Source: Rhodobacterales bacterium (GTDB taxonomy: Bacteria > Pseudomonadota > Alphaproteobacteria > Rhodobacterales > Rhodobacteraceae). From it: a DNA stretch of 64,000 bases. Below are positions 46,280-55,047 of the stretch, piece by piece. How positions within the stretch are numbered: position 1 is the first letter of the stretch; each line of letters starts with the position of its first letter. The notes beneath the pieces were generated by a model that saw only the letters and a list, made by a program, of their open reading frames with translations, made no database searches and was not told the origin of the DNA. The translations under genes and the position numbers were made by a program. Location of the stretch: the NCBI GenBank assembly GCA_025362795.1, contig JANYFE010000078.1:1-64000 (forward strand), in the 5' to 3' direction.

Positions 46280-48310
46280 TTAACCGTGCAGCATCTCTTT
46301 CAGGGTTTTCAGGGAATTTCCGTCGAATCGAAAGACTTCGACCCCCGTGACCATATGGGCGGTATCGGGTCCGGTCAGGCGATAGCCGTCGCCGTTCGGC
46401 ACAAGTTTATAGGCCGCAGGTTCGCCGGACAGAACCAAAACATCCTGACCACCCTCGCCAGCGACAACGTCATTGCCCTTGCCGGTGACCAGTTCGTCAT
46501 TGCCCTTGCCGCCGATCAGGAAGTCGTCCTTGTCGGTACCGGTCAGGGTTTCGCCAGCATCTGTGGCCAACCTGATGACACCCTGCTGGTAGCGCGCGCC
46601 GCCGCCGTCGCCAAACCACGATGTGCCATGCGCGTTCAGATCGACCAACAACTCCAGACGGGGGTTAACATCGCCCAAGGCGCTGGCCAAACCCCAGGCG
46701 CCAAATTTGTTGGCAGCCGCGACGTCGCCGAACTGCATGAACGGGCCGTCTCCAACAGTGGCCCAGGCATCCCACAGCCGCTGGTACAACGTCGCCATTT
46801 CGGCACTGCGCACATATGTCGACAAAAAGTCGGTCAGCGCCGCCAAGTCGGCTTCGCTTATTTTCTTCAGGCCAAAGCTTTGCAGCAGATGCTGCCCGCC
46901 TTCATAGGCAACGAATTTCAGCCCGAACTCATCGGCGATGGCTTTGCTGGCCTTCCAGCGGCCGATAATCGCCGGAATAGAACCGGGATACCCTGCGTCC
47001 TGCATCCGGGCCGTCAGCCAGGTGGCCGCATCCGTCGGTGACGCTTTGATCTGCGCCAGCAGATCGGCCCGCAGGTCGGGCTTCGCCATCGTCTGCGCCC
47101 CGAAGTAACTGGTCAGCGCCAGCGAATCAAAGACCTTGCCCGGCGCCACAAAGCCAGCTGGATCTTTCTCTGCCCATAGCGGCGCGGTCAAAAGCCGCTT
47201 GGCATTGCCTTCGCTGCCGGTCTGGATCGCCAGCACATTGTCGACCCTGGCAGCGGCATCGGCACCAAACACCTCGCCCCAGATCAAGGCAGATCTGGTC
47301 GCCAGCATCGCGTTATAGTCGATATAGGCCCGCTCGTCCGTCGTCCCCCAAACCGCCGTCGCCTGTTCTTGCAACCAATGGGTCTGGCGGAATTTCCAGT
47401 TCCAGGTCTCGTTGCTGTACTCCACATGCACCTTCAGCGCCGGATTCAGGTGGTCTCGCACGTAGCTGGCGAACTGGCGGATATAGCCGTCATCCGCCCC
47501 GGCCGGCATGTTGAACCACGGTTCGGTCCCGGTCTGGTTGGCCAGTTGCACCATCACCTCGACCGGAACACCGCGCCGCATCCAGGACGCATCACCCACC
47601 GTCGGCCGCTCTGCCCACTTGGCCTGGGTCGTGCCATTGGTCTCCATCCAGTCCATAAAGCGCAGGACCCGCGCGTCCTGCACCACGTTCAACCAGTCGG
47701 GGTTGAAAATCTCACCCGCAGCATGCAGCGCCACATATCGCTGCGGCACAACCGAGATGTCGCGGATGTAATTGCCGTTGCGATTGGGGTCGGTCACCGT
47801 GATATCCAGCCCCATCGCGCCGCCCGCGGTGTTCTGCATCACAATCCGGCCCGGTTCAGAGCTGAGGATTTTCATATCCCCCGACAATTTCAGCGTGCCC
47901 TCGCCCTGATAGGTCAGCACATAGACCCCCAGCCGCGACGCCGCCGCCAGACTTTCCCTACTGTTGCCCCAGGCCCAGGTTGTCCCGACCGCCGTGATAC
48001 CATCGGGAATCCGGGTCGGCCAACCCTGCGCATCCAGATAACCGCCGCTGGCAAGGTCTTCATTCTTCATCGCATTCCACGCCTTCTTGTCGTGACCGAC
48101 AAAGGGACGGGACTCGTGCATCAGGTCCAGAAAGGGGCGTTCGGTTGACGAATCCGCGATGCCCGCCAGATTGTAAGCCAGCAAGGGATTTGAAACGCCC
48201 ACCGCAGGCAAAACTTCGCCCACCGACCGCGATGCCGGCGTAAACGCCAGAATCAAGGCCGTCGCCACCCCGCACATCATCCGCCGTGCACCCAAAGTCC
48301 GCAGTTCCAC
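46280..48310 (-). CDS. Glycosidase-like protein with short RTX block, Sec-export candidate
   Basis: A 676-aa paralogue of the gene at 33526. It shares the whole N-terminal domain, with NE in VEYSNETWNW (N300-E301) and the later Glu in VAYEGGQHL (E470). Unlike the other copy it starts with a signal-peptide-like segment (basic MELRTLGARR, hydrophobic VATALILAF, then PASRS), and it has one RTX block (about 590-628) and one GYRL/FRFDG module before it stops. It therefore seems to leave the cytosol by Sec. The start is GTG 48310 with AAAGG 7 nt before. It is 3 nt downstream of the Wzy-like gene. Confidence 0.82.
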   Translation of the reverse strand: MELRTLGARRMMCGVATALILAFTPASRSVGEVLPAVGVSNPLLAYNLAGIADSSTERPFLDLMHESRPFVGHDKKAWNAMKNEDLASGGYLDAQGWPTRIPDGITAVGTTWAWGNSRESLAAASRLGVYVLTYQGEGTLKLSGDMKILSSEPGRIVMQNTAGGAMGLDITVTDPNRNGNYIRDISVVPQRYVALHAAGEIFNPDWLNVVQDARVLRFMDWMETNGTTQAKWAERPTVGDASWMRRGVPVEVMVQLANQTGTEPWFNMPAGADDGYIRQFASYVRDHLNPALKVHVEYSNETWNWKFRQTHWLQEQATAVWGTTDERAYIDYNAMLATRSALIWGEVFGADAAARVDNVLAIQTGSEGNAKRLLTAPLWAEKDPAGFVAPGKVFDSLALTSYFGAQTMAKPDLRADLLAQIKASPTDAATWLTARMQDAGYPGSIPAIIGRWKASKAIADEFGLKFVAYEGGQHLLQSFGLKKISEADLAALTDFLSTYVRSAEMATLYQRLWDAWATVGDGPFMQFGDVAAANKFGAWGLASALGDVNPRLELLVDLNAHGTSWFGDGGGARYQQGVIRLATDAGETLTGTDKDDFLIGGKGNDELVTGKGNDVVAGEGGQDVLVLSGEPAAYKLVPNGDGYRLTGPDTAHMVTGVEVFRFDGNSLKTLKEMLHG

Positions 48311-48313
48311 GAT

Positions 48314-49927
48314 CTAGCCTTTCTCGTTCTGCCCCGCGCTCATCCGCGTCGCAGGGCGTGGCCGGGCAAACATCGGCCGCTGGTCCTGTTGCGCGATGGA
48401 TGCGGCGCTTTCAGTTTCGGCTTGCGCGGCGTAACGGCATCGCCCGCATAGCGCACCCGCAATCATCCAGGTCACTGGCGTCATGGTCGCGTTCAGGATC
48501 ATGTCGATCAGATTGGCCGCCAGAATAAGACACAGCCCGGCAGTGGCGAAATCCGGCTGAAGGCTGCGCCGTCGCCACAGCAGCAAAAAGATCGGGGCGC
48601 ACAACAGGCCGAAGGTCGCCACATAGCCCAGCCATCCAGTTTCCCCCATCAGCAGCACCCACATGCCGTCGGTAGTGCTGATGTTCAGGCCGGTTTTGGG
48701 GTCATGCAGCCGCGCCCGGCCATAGCCACCCCAGCCCGCCAGCGGCTGCTCATTCGCATGTGCCAGCAGCTGATCTTCGTTGTCAAAGCGGAACATAAGC
48801 GAATCCGCACGATCGACACTTATGGACGCCACCGCCTGATAAATGCTGTTGACCGGCACCAGCCCCGCACCACGCAGCATCGGATAAGTTATCACGACAA
48901 GGGCGACCAGCGCTGCAACCAGAATCTGCCAGCGCGGCGCAAGCAGCAATATCAGCGGGCCTGCGACCATCAGAACCATGACCGCACCCAGACTGTGACA
49001 CAGCAACAAAACCATCGACAGCCACAGCCCGGCCAAAAGATAGACGCTCCGCCGCCCGGTGGTTTTCTCGTGCCGCCACAGCGCAAAGCCGGCGCAGGCG
49101 ACCATCACCAGAAAAATCGCAAGCCACAGGCCGTGCTGCAAGAAAACCACCGGGCGAAATCCGTCATCACGTTTGGCCTGGGCAAAGGATTGTGCCAAAA
49201 ACCCGTAAACCCACTTGCTGATCTGCGGGCTAAGCCGGACTTCCAGCAGGGTCGGCACGGAATAAATCAGACCGCAGATGCACAGAATCCGCAGCAGGAT
49301 GGCCTGACCGTTCGGGCTGCCCAACAAGCGCTGCGCCAGCCAAAACGGCAAGACCAGCACGATCGCGGTCAGGATCATCGACATCGAATCGTACAGCGCC
49401 AGCCCCTGCAACGTGCGCGGGCCGACATGCAAAGGCTGCTGGTTGGTATAAAGCGTCAGGAATTGTGTTAACAGGGCCAGCCCGATCAGCAGCAGGATAA
49501 GGCGCGGCATTGGCAGGATGCCGGCAGGATTTGCGACGGTTGACTGAATTTGGGCGCTGGTTCTGACCGCGCGTCTTTCAGTCTGTCGGGTAAAGCCAAG
49601 TGCGCGCCCCTCCGCCGGTGCGCTGGCCGCGGCGGTCCTCGTCTCTTGGCGGGTCATGGGTCGCTCACTGCGCGACCGCGACACATAGGCGGATCCTGCT
49701 TCGTCCAACGCGGAAAAATAGGACATGACCGCAGCCGCCATCACCGGAATGAATGCCTTGTCCAGCGTCGGCAGCAAAGGCGGGTTGATCCCCACACCAA
49801 ACGGCAACAGCAGATAACCACCCAGCACCGACCAGACCAGCGCCTGAGCCTGCGGCAACATGCGGAACAGCAGGAATACGACAACGGGCCAGCTGAAAAG
49901 GGCAAGATAAGAAAAGCTATTGGGCAT
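48314..49927 (-). CDS. O-antigen ligase/polymerase-like membrane protein (Wzy/WaaL type)
   Basis: A 537-aa inner-membrane protein with about ten helices in two blocks separated by a soluble basic stretch (about residues 85-140). A large periplasmic loop carries LAHANEQPLAGWGGYGRARL, like the conserved loop of Wzy_C/WaaL proteins. Members join repeat units or attach glycans to an acceptor. The ATG at 49927 gives a helix at the N-terminus as expected; extension to 49996 adds a non-membrane stretch. It is 3 nt upstream of the GH-like gene, so they are likely one transcript. Confidence 0.8.
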   Translation of the reverse strand: MPNSFSYLALFSWPVVVFLLFRMLPQAQALVWSVLGGYLLLPFGVGINPPLLPTLDKAFIPVMAAAVMSYFSALDEAGSAYVSRSRSERPMTRQETRTAAASAPAEGRALGFTRQTERRAVRTSAQIQSTVANPAGILPMPRLILLLIGLALLTQFLTLYTNQQPLHVGPRTLQGLALYDSMSMILTAIVLVLPFWLAQRLLGSPNGQAILLRILCICGLIYSVPTLLEVRLSPQISKWVYGFLAQSFAQAKRDDGFRPVVFLQHGLWLAIFLVMVACAGFALWRHEKTTGRRSVYLLAGLWLSMVLLLCHSLGAVMVLMVAGPLILLLAPRWQILVAALVALVVITYPMLRGAGLVPVNSIYQAVASISVDRADSLMFRFDNEDQLLAHANEQPLAGWGGYGRARLHDPKTGLNISTTDGMWVLLMGETGWLGYVATFGLLCAPIFLLLWRRRSLQPDFATAGLCLILAANLIDMILNATMTPVTWMIAGALCGRCRYAAQAETESAASIAQQDQRPMFARPRPATRMSAGQNEKG

Positions 49928-50139
49928 TCTAAGGCCGCGACCGCCCCCTAACACGTTGCAATCCTGCCTCTCTAGCACTTTACCCCCGCTTTGCACATGT
50001 GGAATGCTGGGGCCGACAAACCATCGCCTACGGCCAGAAATCGCTTACGAATGGCGGGCAAAACGCCTATAAGATCGTCGGATGTAGCTGTTTTCGATCG
50101 CGACTTTTGCATGGACCGCGCCCGGGTGAGATTTGATTG

Positions 50140-51150
50140 ATGACTGTAAAGCGATTGCCGATGCCGCCCTCCCCCCCCCGCAAGCTGGTTGTCTCCATCA
50201 TCAACTTCCGGACCGGACCGCTTACCCTGAACTGCGTCCGGTCAGTTCTGGCCGATCTTGACGGGACCGGAGCTGACCGGATTGATGCCGAGATTATCGT
50301 GGTCGACAACCGCTCTGGCGATGGTTCCGACGCGCTGATTGCCGACTGGATTGCCGCGCAGCCGCAACCGGTTCCGGTCCGCCTGATCCGGTCTGCGACC
50401 AATGCGGGGTTTTCAGGCGGCCACAATCAGGCCATCGCGGCGCAAGCGGCCGAATTCTACCTTGTCCTGAATTCGGATGCGCTGCTCAGGCCCGGCTTTC
50501 TGTCCAGCATACTGGCGGCGGCGCAGATGCAACCCGCAGCTGGCCTGCTGGCGCCCCGCATCGAATACGAAGACGGCCGGCAGCAAACCAGCTGCTTCCG
50601 CTTTCCCGGCCCGTTCAGCGAACTGGTCCGCGGTGCCAACAGTGGTCCGGTCACGCGGTTTTTCGCCCGCCATGTCGTGGCGCTGGACATGCCACCAGAA
50701 AACCAAAAGATCGAGTGGGCCAGCTTTGCCTGCATCCTGTTGCGCCGTAGCATGATCGACGCCATCGGCCTGATGGATGAAGGCTATTTCCTGTATTTCG
50801 AGGATACCGAATACTGCCTCCGGGCTCGCAAGGCTGGCTGGCGGATCACTTATGTGCCGGACGCCCGCGCCGTGCATTTTCGCGGTGGCAGTGGCCCGGT
50901 CAAGGCGCTGTCCGCCGCCCGCAAAGGCCTGCCCGCCTATTTTTACGCCTCGCGGTCGCGGTTTCTGTGTCAGGCGCACGGTCGGGCGGGCCTGCTTGCG
51001 GCCAATCTGCTGTGGTGTCTTGGCCGCGTCATCGCCCATCTGCGCCGGCTGGTCGGAAAACCGGTCTTTCCATCCAACCAGAACGAGATGCGGGATATCT
51101 GGATAAACGCTTTCGCACCGCTTGGCACGTCCTCTGGCAAGGCGGATTAG
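50140..51150 (+). CDS. Glycosyltransferase family 2 (rhamnosyltransferase-like)
   Basis: A 336-aa GT-A enzyme. VVSIINFRTGPLTLNCVRSV and IIVVDNRSGDGSDALI bind the nucleotide sugar, LVLNSDALLRPGFL is the DxD-type motif, and DEGYFLYFEDTEYCLRARKAGW is the acceptor-side region typical of rhamnosyltransferase-type GT2 enzymes. ATG 50140 is close to the family start. Three nt separate it from the following sulfotransferase gene. It is divergent from the Wzy-like gene. Confidence 0.9.
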   Translation: MTVKRLPMPPSPPRKLVVSIINFRTGPLTLNCVRSVLADLDGTGADRIDAEIIVVDNRSGDGSDALIADWIAAQPQPVPVRLIRSATNAGFSGGHNQAIAAQAAEFYLVLNSDALLRPGFLSSILAAAQMQPAAGLLAPRIEYEDGRQQTSCFRFPGPFSELVRGANSGPVTRFFARHVVALDMPPENQKIEWASFACILLRRSMIDAIGLMDEGYFLYFEDTEYCLRARKAGWRITYVPDARAVHFRGGSGPVKALSAARKGLPAYFYASRSRFLCQAHGRAGLLAANLLWCLGRVIAHLRRLVGKPVFPSNQNEMRDIWINAFAPLGTSSGKAD

Positions 51151-51153
51151 GCA

Positions 51154-51999
51154 ATGTCCCTGCCGGATTTCCTGATCATCGGCGCCATGAAATGCGGCAC
51201 TACCACGCTTCAGGCGCAACTTGCGGCACAGCCCGGCATCTTCATGACCACGCCGAAAGAGCCGAATTTCTTTTCCGATGACGATGTCTTTGCGCGGGGC
51301 ATGGCGTGGTATCAGGCGCTGTTCGCTGCGGCTGCCCAGAACGATCTGAAAGGCGAGGCCAGCACGCATTACACCAAACTGCCGACCCACCCCGAAACGC
51401 TGCCCCGCCTGCTGGCTGCGGTTCCGGCACCCAAACTGATCTACCTGATCCGCAATCCGGTCGAACGCGCGGTGTCGCATTACATCCACGAATGGTCACA
51501 GGGCAAGATGGCCGACGACATCGACGCCGCCTTCCACCAGCACCCCGAATTGATCGACTATGGCTGTTACGGCAAACAACTGGCCCCCTATGTGCGTGCC
51601 TATGGCCGCGAACGGATCCTGCTCTCCAGTCTGGAAACTCTGCAAAGCACGCCGCAAATGCTGCTGGATCAGGTCGGTACCTTTCTGGGGCACCCCGGTG
51701 CGCTGGTCTGGCACGCCGAAATGGCACAGGAAAACGTCTCCAAACTGCGGACGCGGCGATTTCCGTTGCAGGCGCTGTTGGTCGACAACCCGCTGGCCAC
51801 CGCCCTGCGCCGCAACCTTGTCCCCAAATCCATCCGCACCCGCATTCGGCAAACCCGGCAGATGACCGAACGCCCGACCCTGACGCCGGCCCTGCGCACC
51901 AGACTGGAGTCGGTTTTTGCGCAGGACCATGCGCAGCTTTGCGCCCTGTTCCCCGACTGCGCCGCGATCCGGGCCAGCTATCCGTTCGTGCCGGCATGA
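51154..51999 (+). CDS. Sulfotransferase (heparan sulfotransferase-like domain)
   Basis: A 281-aa protein with the clearest sulfotransferase signature in the window: P-loop FLIIGAMKCGTTTLQAQL (about 6-23) and KLIYLIRNPVERAVSHYIHE (3'-phosphate site). KEPNFF near residue 37 is also typical of the NDST-like group. It lies between two GT2 genes with a 3-nt gap before and a 4-nt ATGA overlap after, so sulfation and sugar addition are co-expressed. Confidence 0.9.
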   Translation: MSLPDFLIIGAMKCGTTTLQAQLAAQPGIFMTTPKEPNFFSDDDVFARGMAWYQALFAAAAQNDLKGEASTHYTKLPTHPETLPRLLAAVPAPKLIYLIRNPVERAVSHYIHEWSQGKMADDIDAAFHQHPELIDYGCYGKQLAPYVRAYGRERILLSSLETLQSTPQMLLDQVGTFLGHPGALVWHAEMAQENVSKLRTRRFPLQALLVDNPLATALRRNLVPKSIRTRIRQTRQMTERPTLTPALRTRLESVFAQDHAQLCALFPDCAAIRASYPFVPA

Positions 52000-52979
52000 A
52001 CGACCGGCCACCCGCCAGCCGCATCGCCGCCGTCCTCATCGGTCGCAACGAAGGGGCGCGGCTGATCCGCTGTCTGGCTTCGGTTCAGGGCACGGCGAGC
52101 CGGATGATTTACGTCGATTCCGGCTCTAGCGATGGCAGCGTCGCCGCGGCCAAGGGTGCGGGGGCAGAGGTCGTCACGCTGGACCTGACCCAGCCCTTCA
52201 CCGCCGCCCGGGCGCGCAATGCCGGGCTGGCACAGCTGATGCGCGGCGATGTCCCCGATTACATCCAGTTCGTCGATGGCGATTGCGAAGTGCAGCCCGG
52301 CTGGATTGCTGTGGCGCACGGCTTTTTGCAGGCCACACCCCGCGCCGCCGTAGCCTGTGGCAGGCGGCGCGAACGCTTTCCGGACGCTTCGGTCTACAAC
52401 CGCCTGTGTGACCGCGAATGGGATACGCCGATTGGCCAGACCCGATCCTGTGGTGGCGATGCGCTGATCCGTCTGGCCGCTCTGGCAGACGTTGGTGGCT
52501 ACAACCCCAACCTCATCGCCGGTGAAGAGCCTGAACTCTGCGTCCGTCTGCGCGGCAAGGGCTGGCAGGTTTGGCGGCTAGACCATGAAATGACCCTGCA
52601 CGACGCGGCGATGACCCGGTTTGGGCAATGGTGGAACCGCAGCCGCCGCGCCGGTCATGCCTATGCCGAAGGGGCCGCCCTGCACGGTGCCGCGCCCGAA
52701 AGGCTTGGTGTGTCCGGCCTGCGCCGCGCCCTGGCCTGGGGTCTGGCTCTGCCTCTGATCGCCGTGGCGGGATCTCTGGCAAGCCCGTGGACCCTGATAC
52801 TTTTTATCGCCTGGCCCGCCCAGATCCTGCGCCTCGCCACGCGGGAAGGTTTCGACCGCGCCGGTTGGCAGCGCGCCTTCTTCCTCGTCTTGGGCAAGAT
52901 CCCTGAATCATTCGGGGCTTTGGAATACTGGCTGCGCCGCCTCGTCACCCGCCCTGCCGGACTGATCGAATACAAATAG
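51996..52979 (+). CDS. Glycosyltransferase family 2 with C-terminal membrane helices
   Basis: A 327-aa GT-A enzyme. AAVLIGRNEGARLIRCL and IYVDSGSSDGSV are the donor-binding start, and FVDGDCEVQPGW is the DxD region; EEPELCVRLRGKGW matches the catalytic-base helix. Two hydrophobic segments at about 245-290 should hold it in the inner membrane. It starts in an ATGA overlap with the sulfotransferase gene and is convergent with manC, 22 bp away. Confidence 0.88.
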   Translation: MNDRPPASRIAAVLIGRNEGARLIRCLASVQGTASRMIYVDSGSSDGSVAAAKGAGAEVVTLDLTQPFTAARARNAGLAQLMRGDVPDYIQFVDGDCEVQPGWIAVAHGFLQATPRAAVACGRRRERFPDASVYNRLCDREWDTPIGQTRSCGGDALIRLAALADVGGYNPNLIAGEEPELCVRLRGKGWQVWRLDHEMTLHDAAMTRFGQWWNRSRRAGHAYAEGAALHGAAPERLGVSGLRRALAWGLALPLIAVAGSLASPWTLILFIAWPAQILRLATREGFDRAGWQRAFFLVLGKIPESFGALEYWLRRLVTRPAGLIEYK

Positions 52980-53001
52980 CGCCGCAGTTTGCCGAAACCG
53001 C

Positions 53002-54438
53002 CTACCCCTTCGCACCCTGACCGCGGGAATAAACGTCATCATAGCGGATGATGTCATCCTCCCCCAGATAGGTGCCGGTCTGCACCTCGATCAAAACCAT
53101 TGGCACTTTGCCGGGGTTTTCCAGCCGGTGAACAGAGCCCAGCGGGATATAGACCGATTGATTCTCGGACAGCAGCTTGACCTCTGCATCTACCGTGGTC
53201 CGCGCGGTGCCTGACACCACGATCCAATGCTCCGACCGGTGAAAATGGCTTTGCAGGCTCAGCGAGGCACCGGGATGCACGACGATGCGTTTGACCTGAA
53301 ACCGGTCCGACATTGCCAATGTCTCGAACCAGCCCCAGGGCCGATGGTCGCGCGCAAAGGCTTCGGCCTGTTTGGCCCCCTTGGCCTTCAACAGCGCCAC
53401 CGCCTGTTTGACCTCTTGCGCCCGCGACCGGTCGGCGACCAGCACGGCATCGGGCATGGCAATCACAACGATGTTGGTCAACCCGATCCCGACCAGTTCC
53501 ATCCCGTCCGATTCGGACCGCAACAGACTGTCGCGGCAATCCAGCGCCGAAACCTGGCCCCGCGTCACCTCGCCCCCGGCGTCCGGCCCGCTTTCACGCC
53601 AGACCGAATCCCAGTCGCCCAGATCCGACCACCCGCCCGCAAACGGCACGACGGCAAGGTTTTCCGCCCGCTCCATAATGGCATAGTCGATCGAGATATC
53701 TTTGACCTTTTCCCAGGGCTTCGCCGCCAGCCGCAGAAATGCCAGATCGGCCGCCGCACCTGCCACGGCCTCCGTGACCGGGGCCAGCAACGCCGGGGCA
53801 TGGGCCGCGAATGCCGCAAGGATGCTTTTGGCCGAAAACAGAAAAATCCCCGCGTTCCACAGGAAGGTGCCGGCGGCCAGCATCTCCGCCGCCCGCGTCG
53901 CATTGGGTTTTTCGACAAACCGGGTCAGCGGCAGCACCCGCGGCGAAAAATCACCCGGATCGCCGCCAACCTCGACCCAGCCATAACCGGTTTCGGGCCG
54001 GGTCGGGCGAATGCCAAATGTGACGATTTTTCCTTCACGCGCGGCCGATGCCGCAGCGGCAACTGCGGCGTGAAAGGCGGCAACATCCGAAACCACATGG
54101 TCCGACGGCGCAATCAGCACCAGCGCATCGGGATCCTTGGCCGCGACATGCAGCGTTGCCGCCAAAATCGCCGGGGCGGTATTTCTGGGAGAAGGTTCAA
54201 TCAGGATCGCCGCAGCGCTCTGCTCTATCTGAGCCAGCTGTTCGGTGACGATAAACCGATAATCCGAACTCGTCACCACCACAGGTGCCGCAAATTCAGC
54301 GCCCGACAACCGCCGTGCTGCCGCCTGAAACAGGCTTTCATCATCGGTCAGTTTGGCGAATTGTTTGGGATAGCTTTTGCGCGAAAGCGGCCAAAGCCTG
54401 GTGCCAGAACCACCACAAAGAAGGATCGGAGTAATCAC
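53002..54438 (-). CDS. manC: Mannose-1-phosphate guanylyltransferase / mannose-6-phosphate isomerase
   Basis: A 478-aa bifunctional type-II enzyme that makes GDP-mannose and interconverts fructose-6-P and mannose-6-P. The N-terminal nucleotidyltransferase has LLCGGSGTRLWPLSRKSYPKQ cut to the motif GGSGTRLWP (9-17) and FVEKP; the C-terminal cupin carries HFHRSEHWIVVSGTA and QSVYIPLGSVHRLENPG. It starts at GTG 54438. It gives a mannose-type donor to the local glycosyltransferases. Symbols cpsB/algA are also used for this family. Confidence 0.93.
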   Translation of the reverse strand: MITPILLCGGSGTRLWPLSRKSYPKQFAKLTDDESLFQAAARRLSGAEFAAPVVVTSSDYRFIVTEQLAQIEQSAAAILIEPSPRNTAPAILAATLHVAAKDPDALVLIAPSDHVVSDVAAFHAAVAAAASAAREGKIVTFGIRPTRPETGYGWVEVGGDPGDFSPRVLPLTRFVEKPNATRAAEMLAAGTFLWNAGIFLFSAKSILAAFAAHAPALLAPVTEAVAGAAADLAFLRLAAKPWEKVKDISIDYAIMERAENLAVVPFAGGWSDLGDWDSVWRESGPDAGGEVTRGQVSALDCRDSLLRSESDGMELVGIGLTNIVVIAMPDAVLVADRSRAQEVKQAVALLKAKGAKQAEAFARDHRPWGWFETLAMSDRFQVKRIVVHPGASLSLQSHFHRSEHWIVVSGTARTTVDAEVKLLSENQSVYIPLGSVHRLENPGKVPMVLIEVQTGTYLGEDDIIRYDDVYSRGQGAKG

Positions 54439-54541
54439 GTGTCAAGTTCCACAATTGCTGCCTAACGTTGCAAACGTGGCCTATCCGGCGCAACGGCGCA
54501 ACAACATTGGCGGCCCCTGTGCTGCAAACCCCGCGTCGGCG

Positions 54542-54751
54542 TTACCCGTGAACCGCATCCGTAAGAGCGTCAGGCGTGCTGGAGTTGCCCCAGTGCCAGA
54601 GGGTCGTGGCCAGAATGGCAAGCATCATGCCCCCAAACCCGAATCCCATGTATCCCAGTAACGCAAGCCCGATACCTAAGCCGCTTACAAGGGCGATAAG
54701 CGCTGCGCTTACCCCAGATATCATGCCGCATATCACAAGACCAAATGCCAC
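54542..54751 (-). CDS. Small membrane protein, 69 aa
   Basis: A short protein of two predicted transmembrane helices (about residues 2-23 and 25-50) with many Gly, ending in a polar tail. I do not recognise a family. It starts at GTG 54751, supported by a strong AGAGGAGG 5 nt before; the in-frame ATG at 54799 has no such site. It stands alone between manC and a VPxPA-CTERM gene, divergent from the latter. A role in envelope biogenesis is only suggested by its place. Confidence 0.55.
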   Translation of the reverse strand: MAFGLVICGMISGVSAALIALVSGLGIGLALLGYMGFGFGGMMLAILATTLWHWGNSSTPDALTDAVHG

Positions 54752-54912
54752 AGCCACCTCCTCTGCATGGCTGTCAGGGCCCGTCGAAACCGGCCCCACA
54801 GCTGTCGCAGGTGTTACGATGTTCTCATTCTGTCGCCAAACCGTTCATGATTTCATAACAGTGCAGAAATGCGGCAGAAATTGGCCTCGAACGGCAAGTT
54901 TTTAGGGCAGAA

Positions 54913-54930
54913 TGCGGAAACGTTGCCGCA
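54913..54930. promoter_or_regulatory. Imperfect 18-bp inverted repeat before the second VPxPA-CTERM gene
   Basis: TGCGGAAACGTTGCCGCA has 7-bp arms with one mismatch around ACGT. It lies about 120 bp before the start at 55048, in the 296-bp divergent region, and could be an operator. No other clear signal was seen in that region. Confidence 0.3.
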
Positions 54931-55047
54931 ATGAATCCAAGAAATCGATTGTTTCCAATTCTCTTATTGTTCGTGCGGATCTGGGCTGGTATCAGAATGT
55001 CGGCAAAGCTGTCGTTCCGGCCGCTGTTAATCTGTGAAAGTGTGTCG

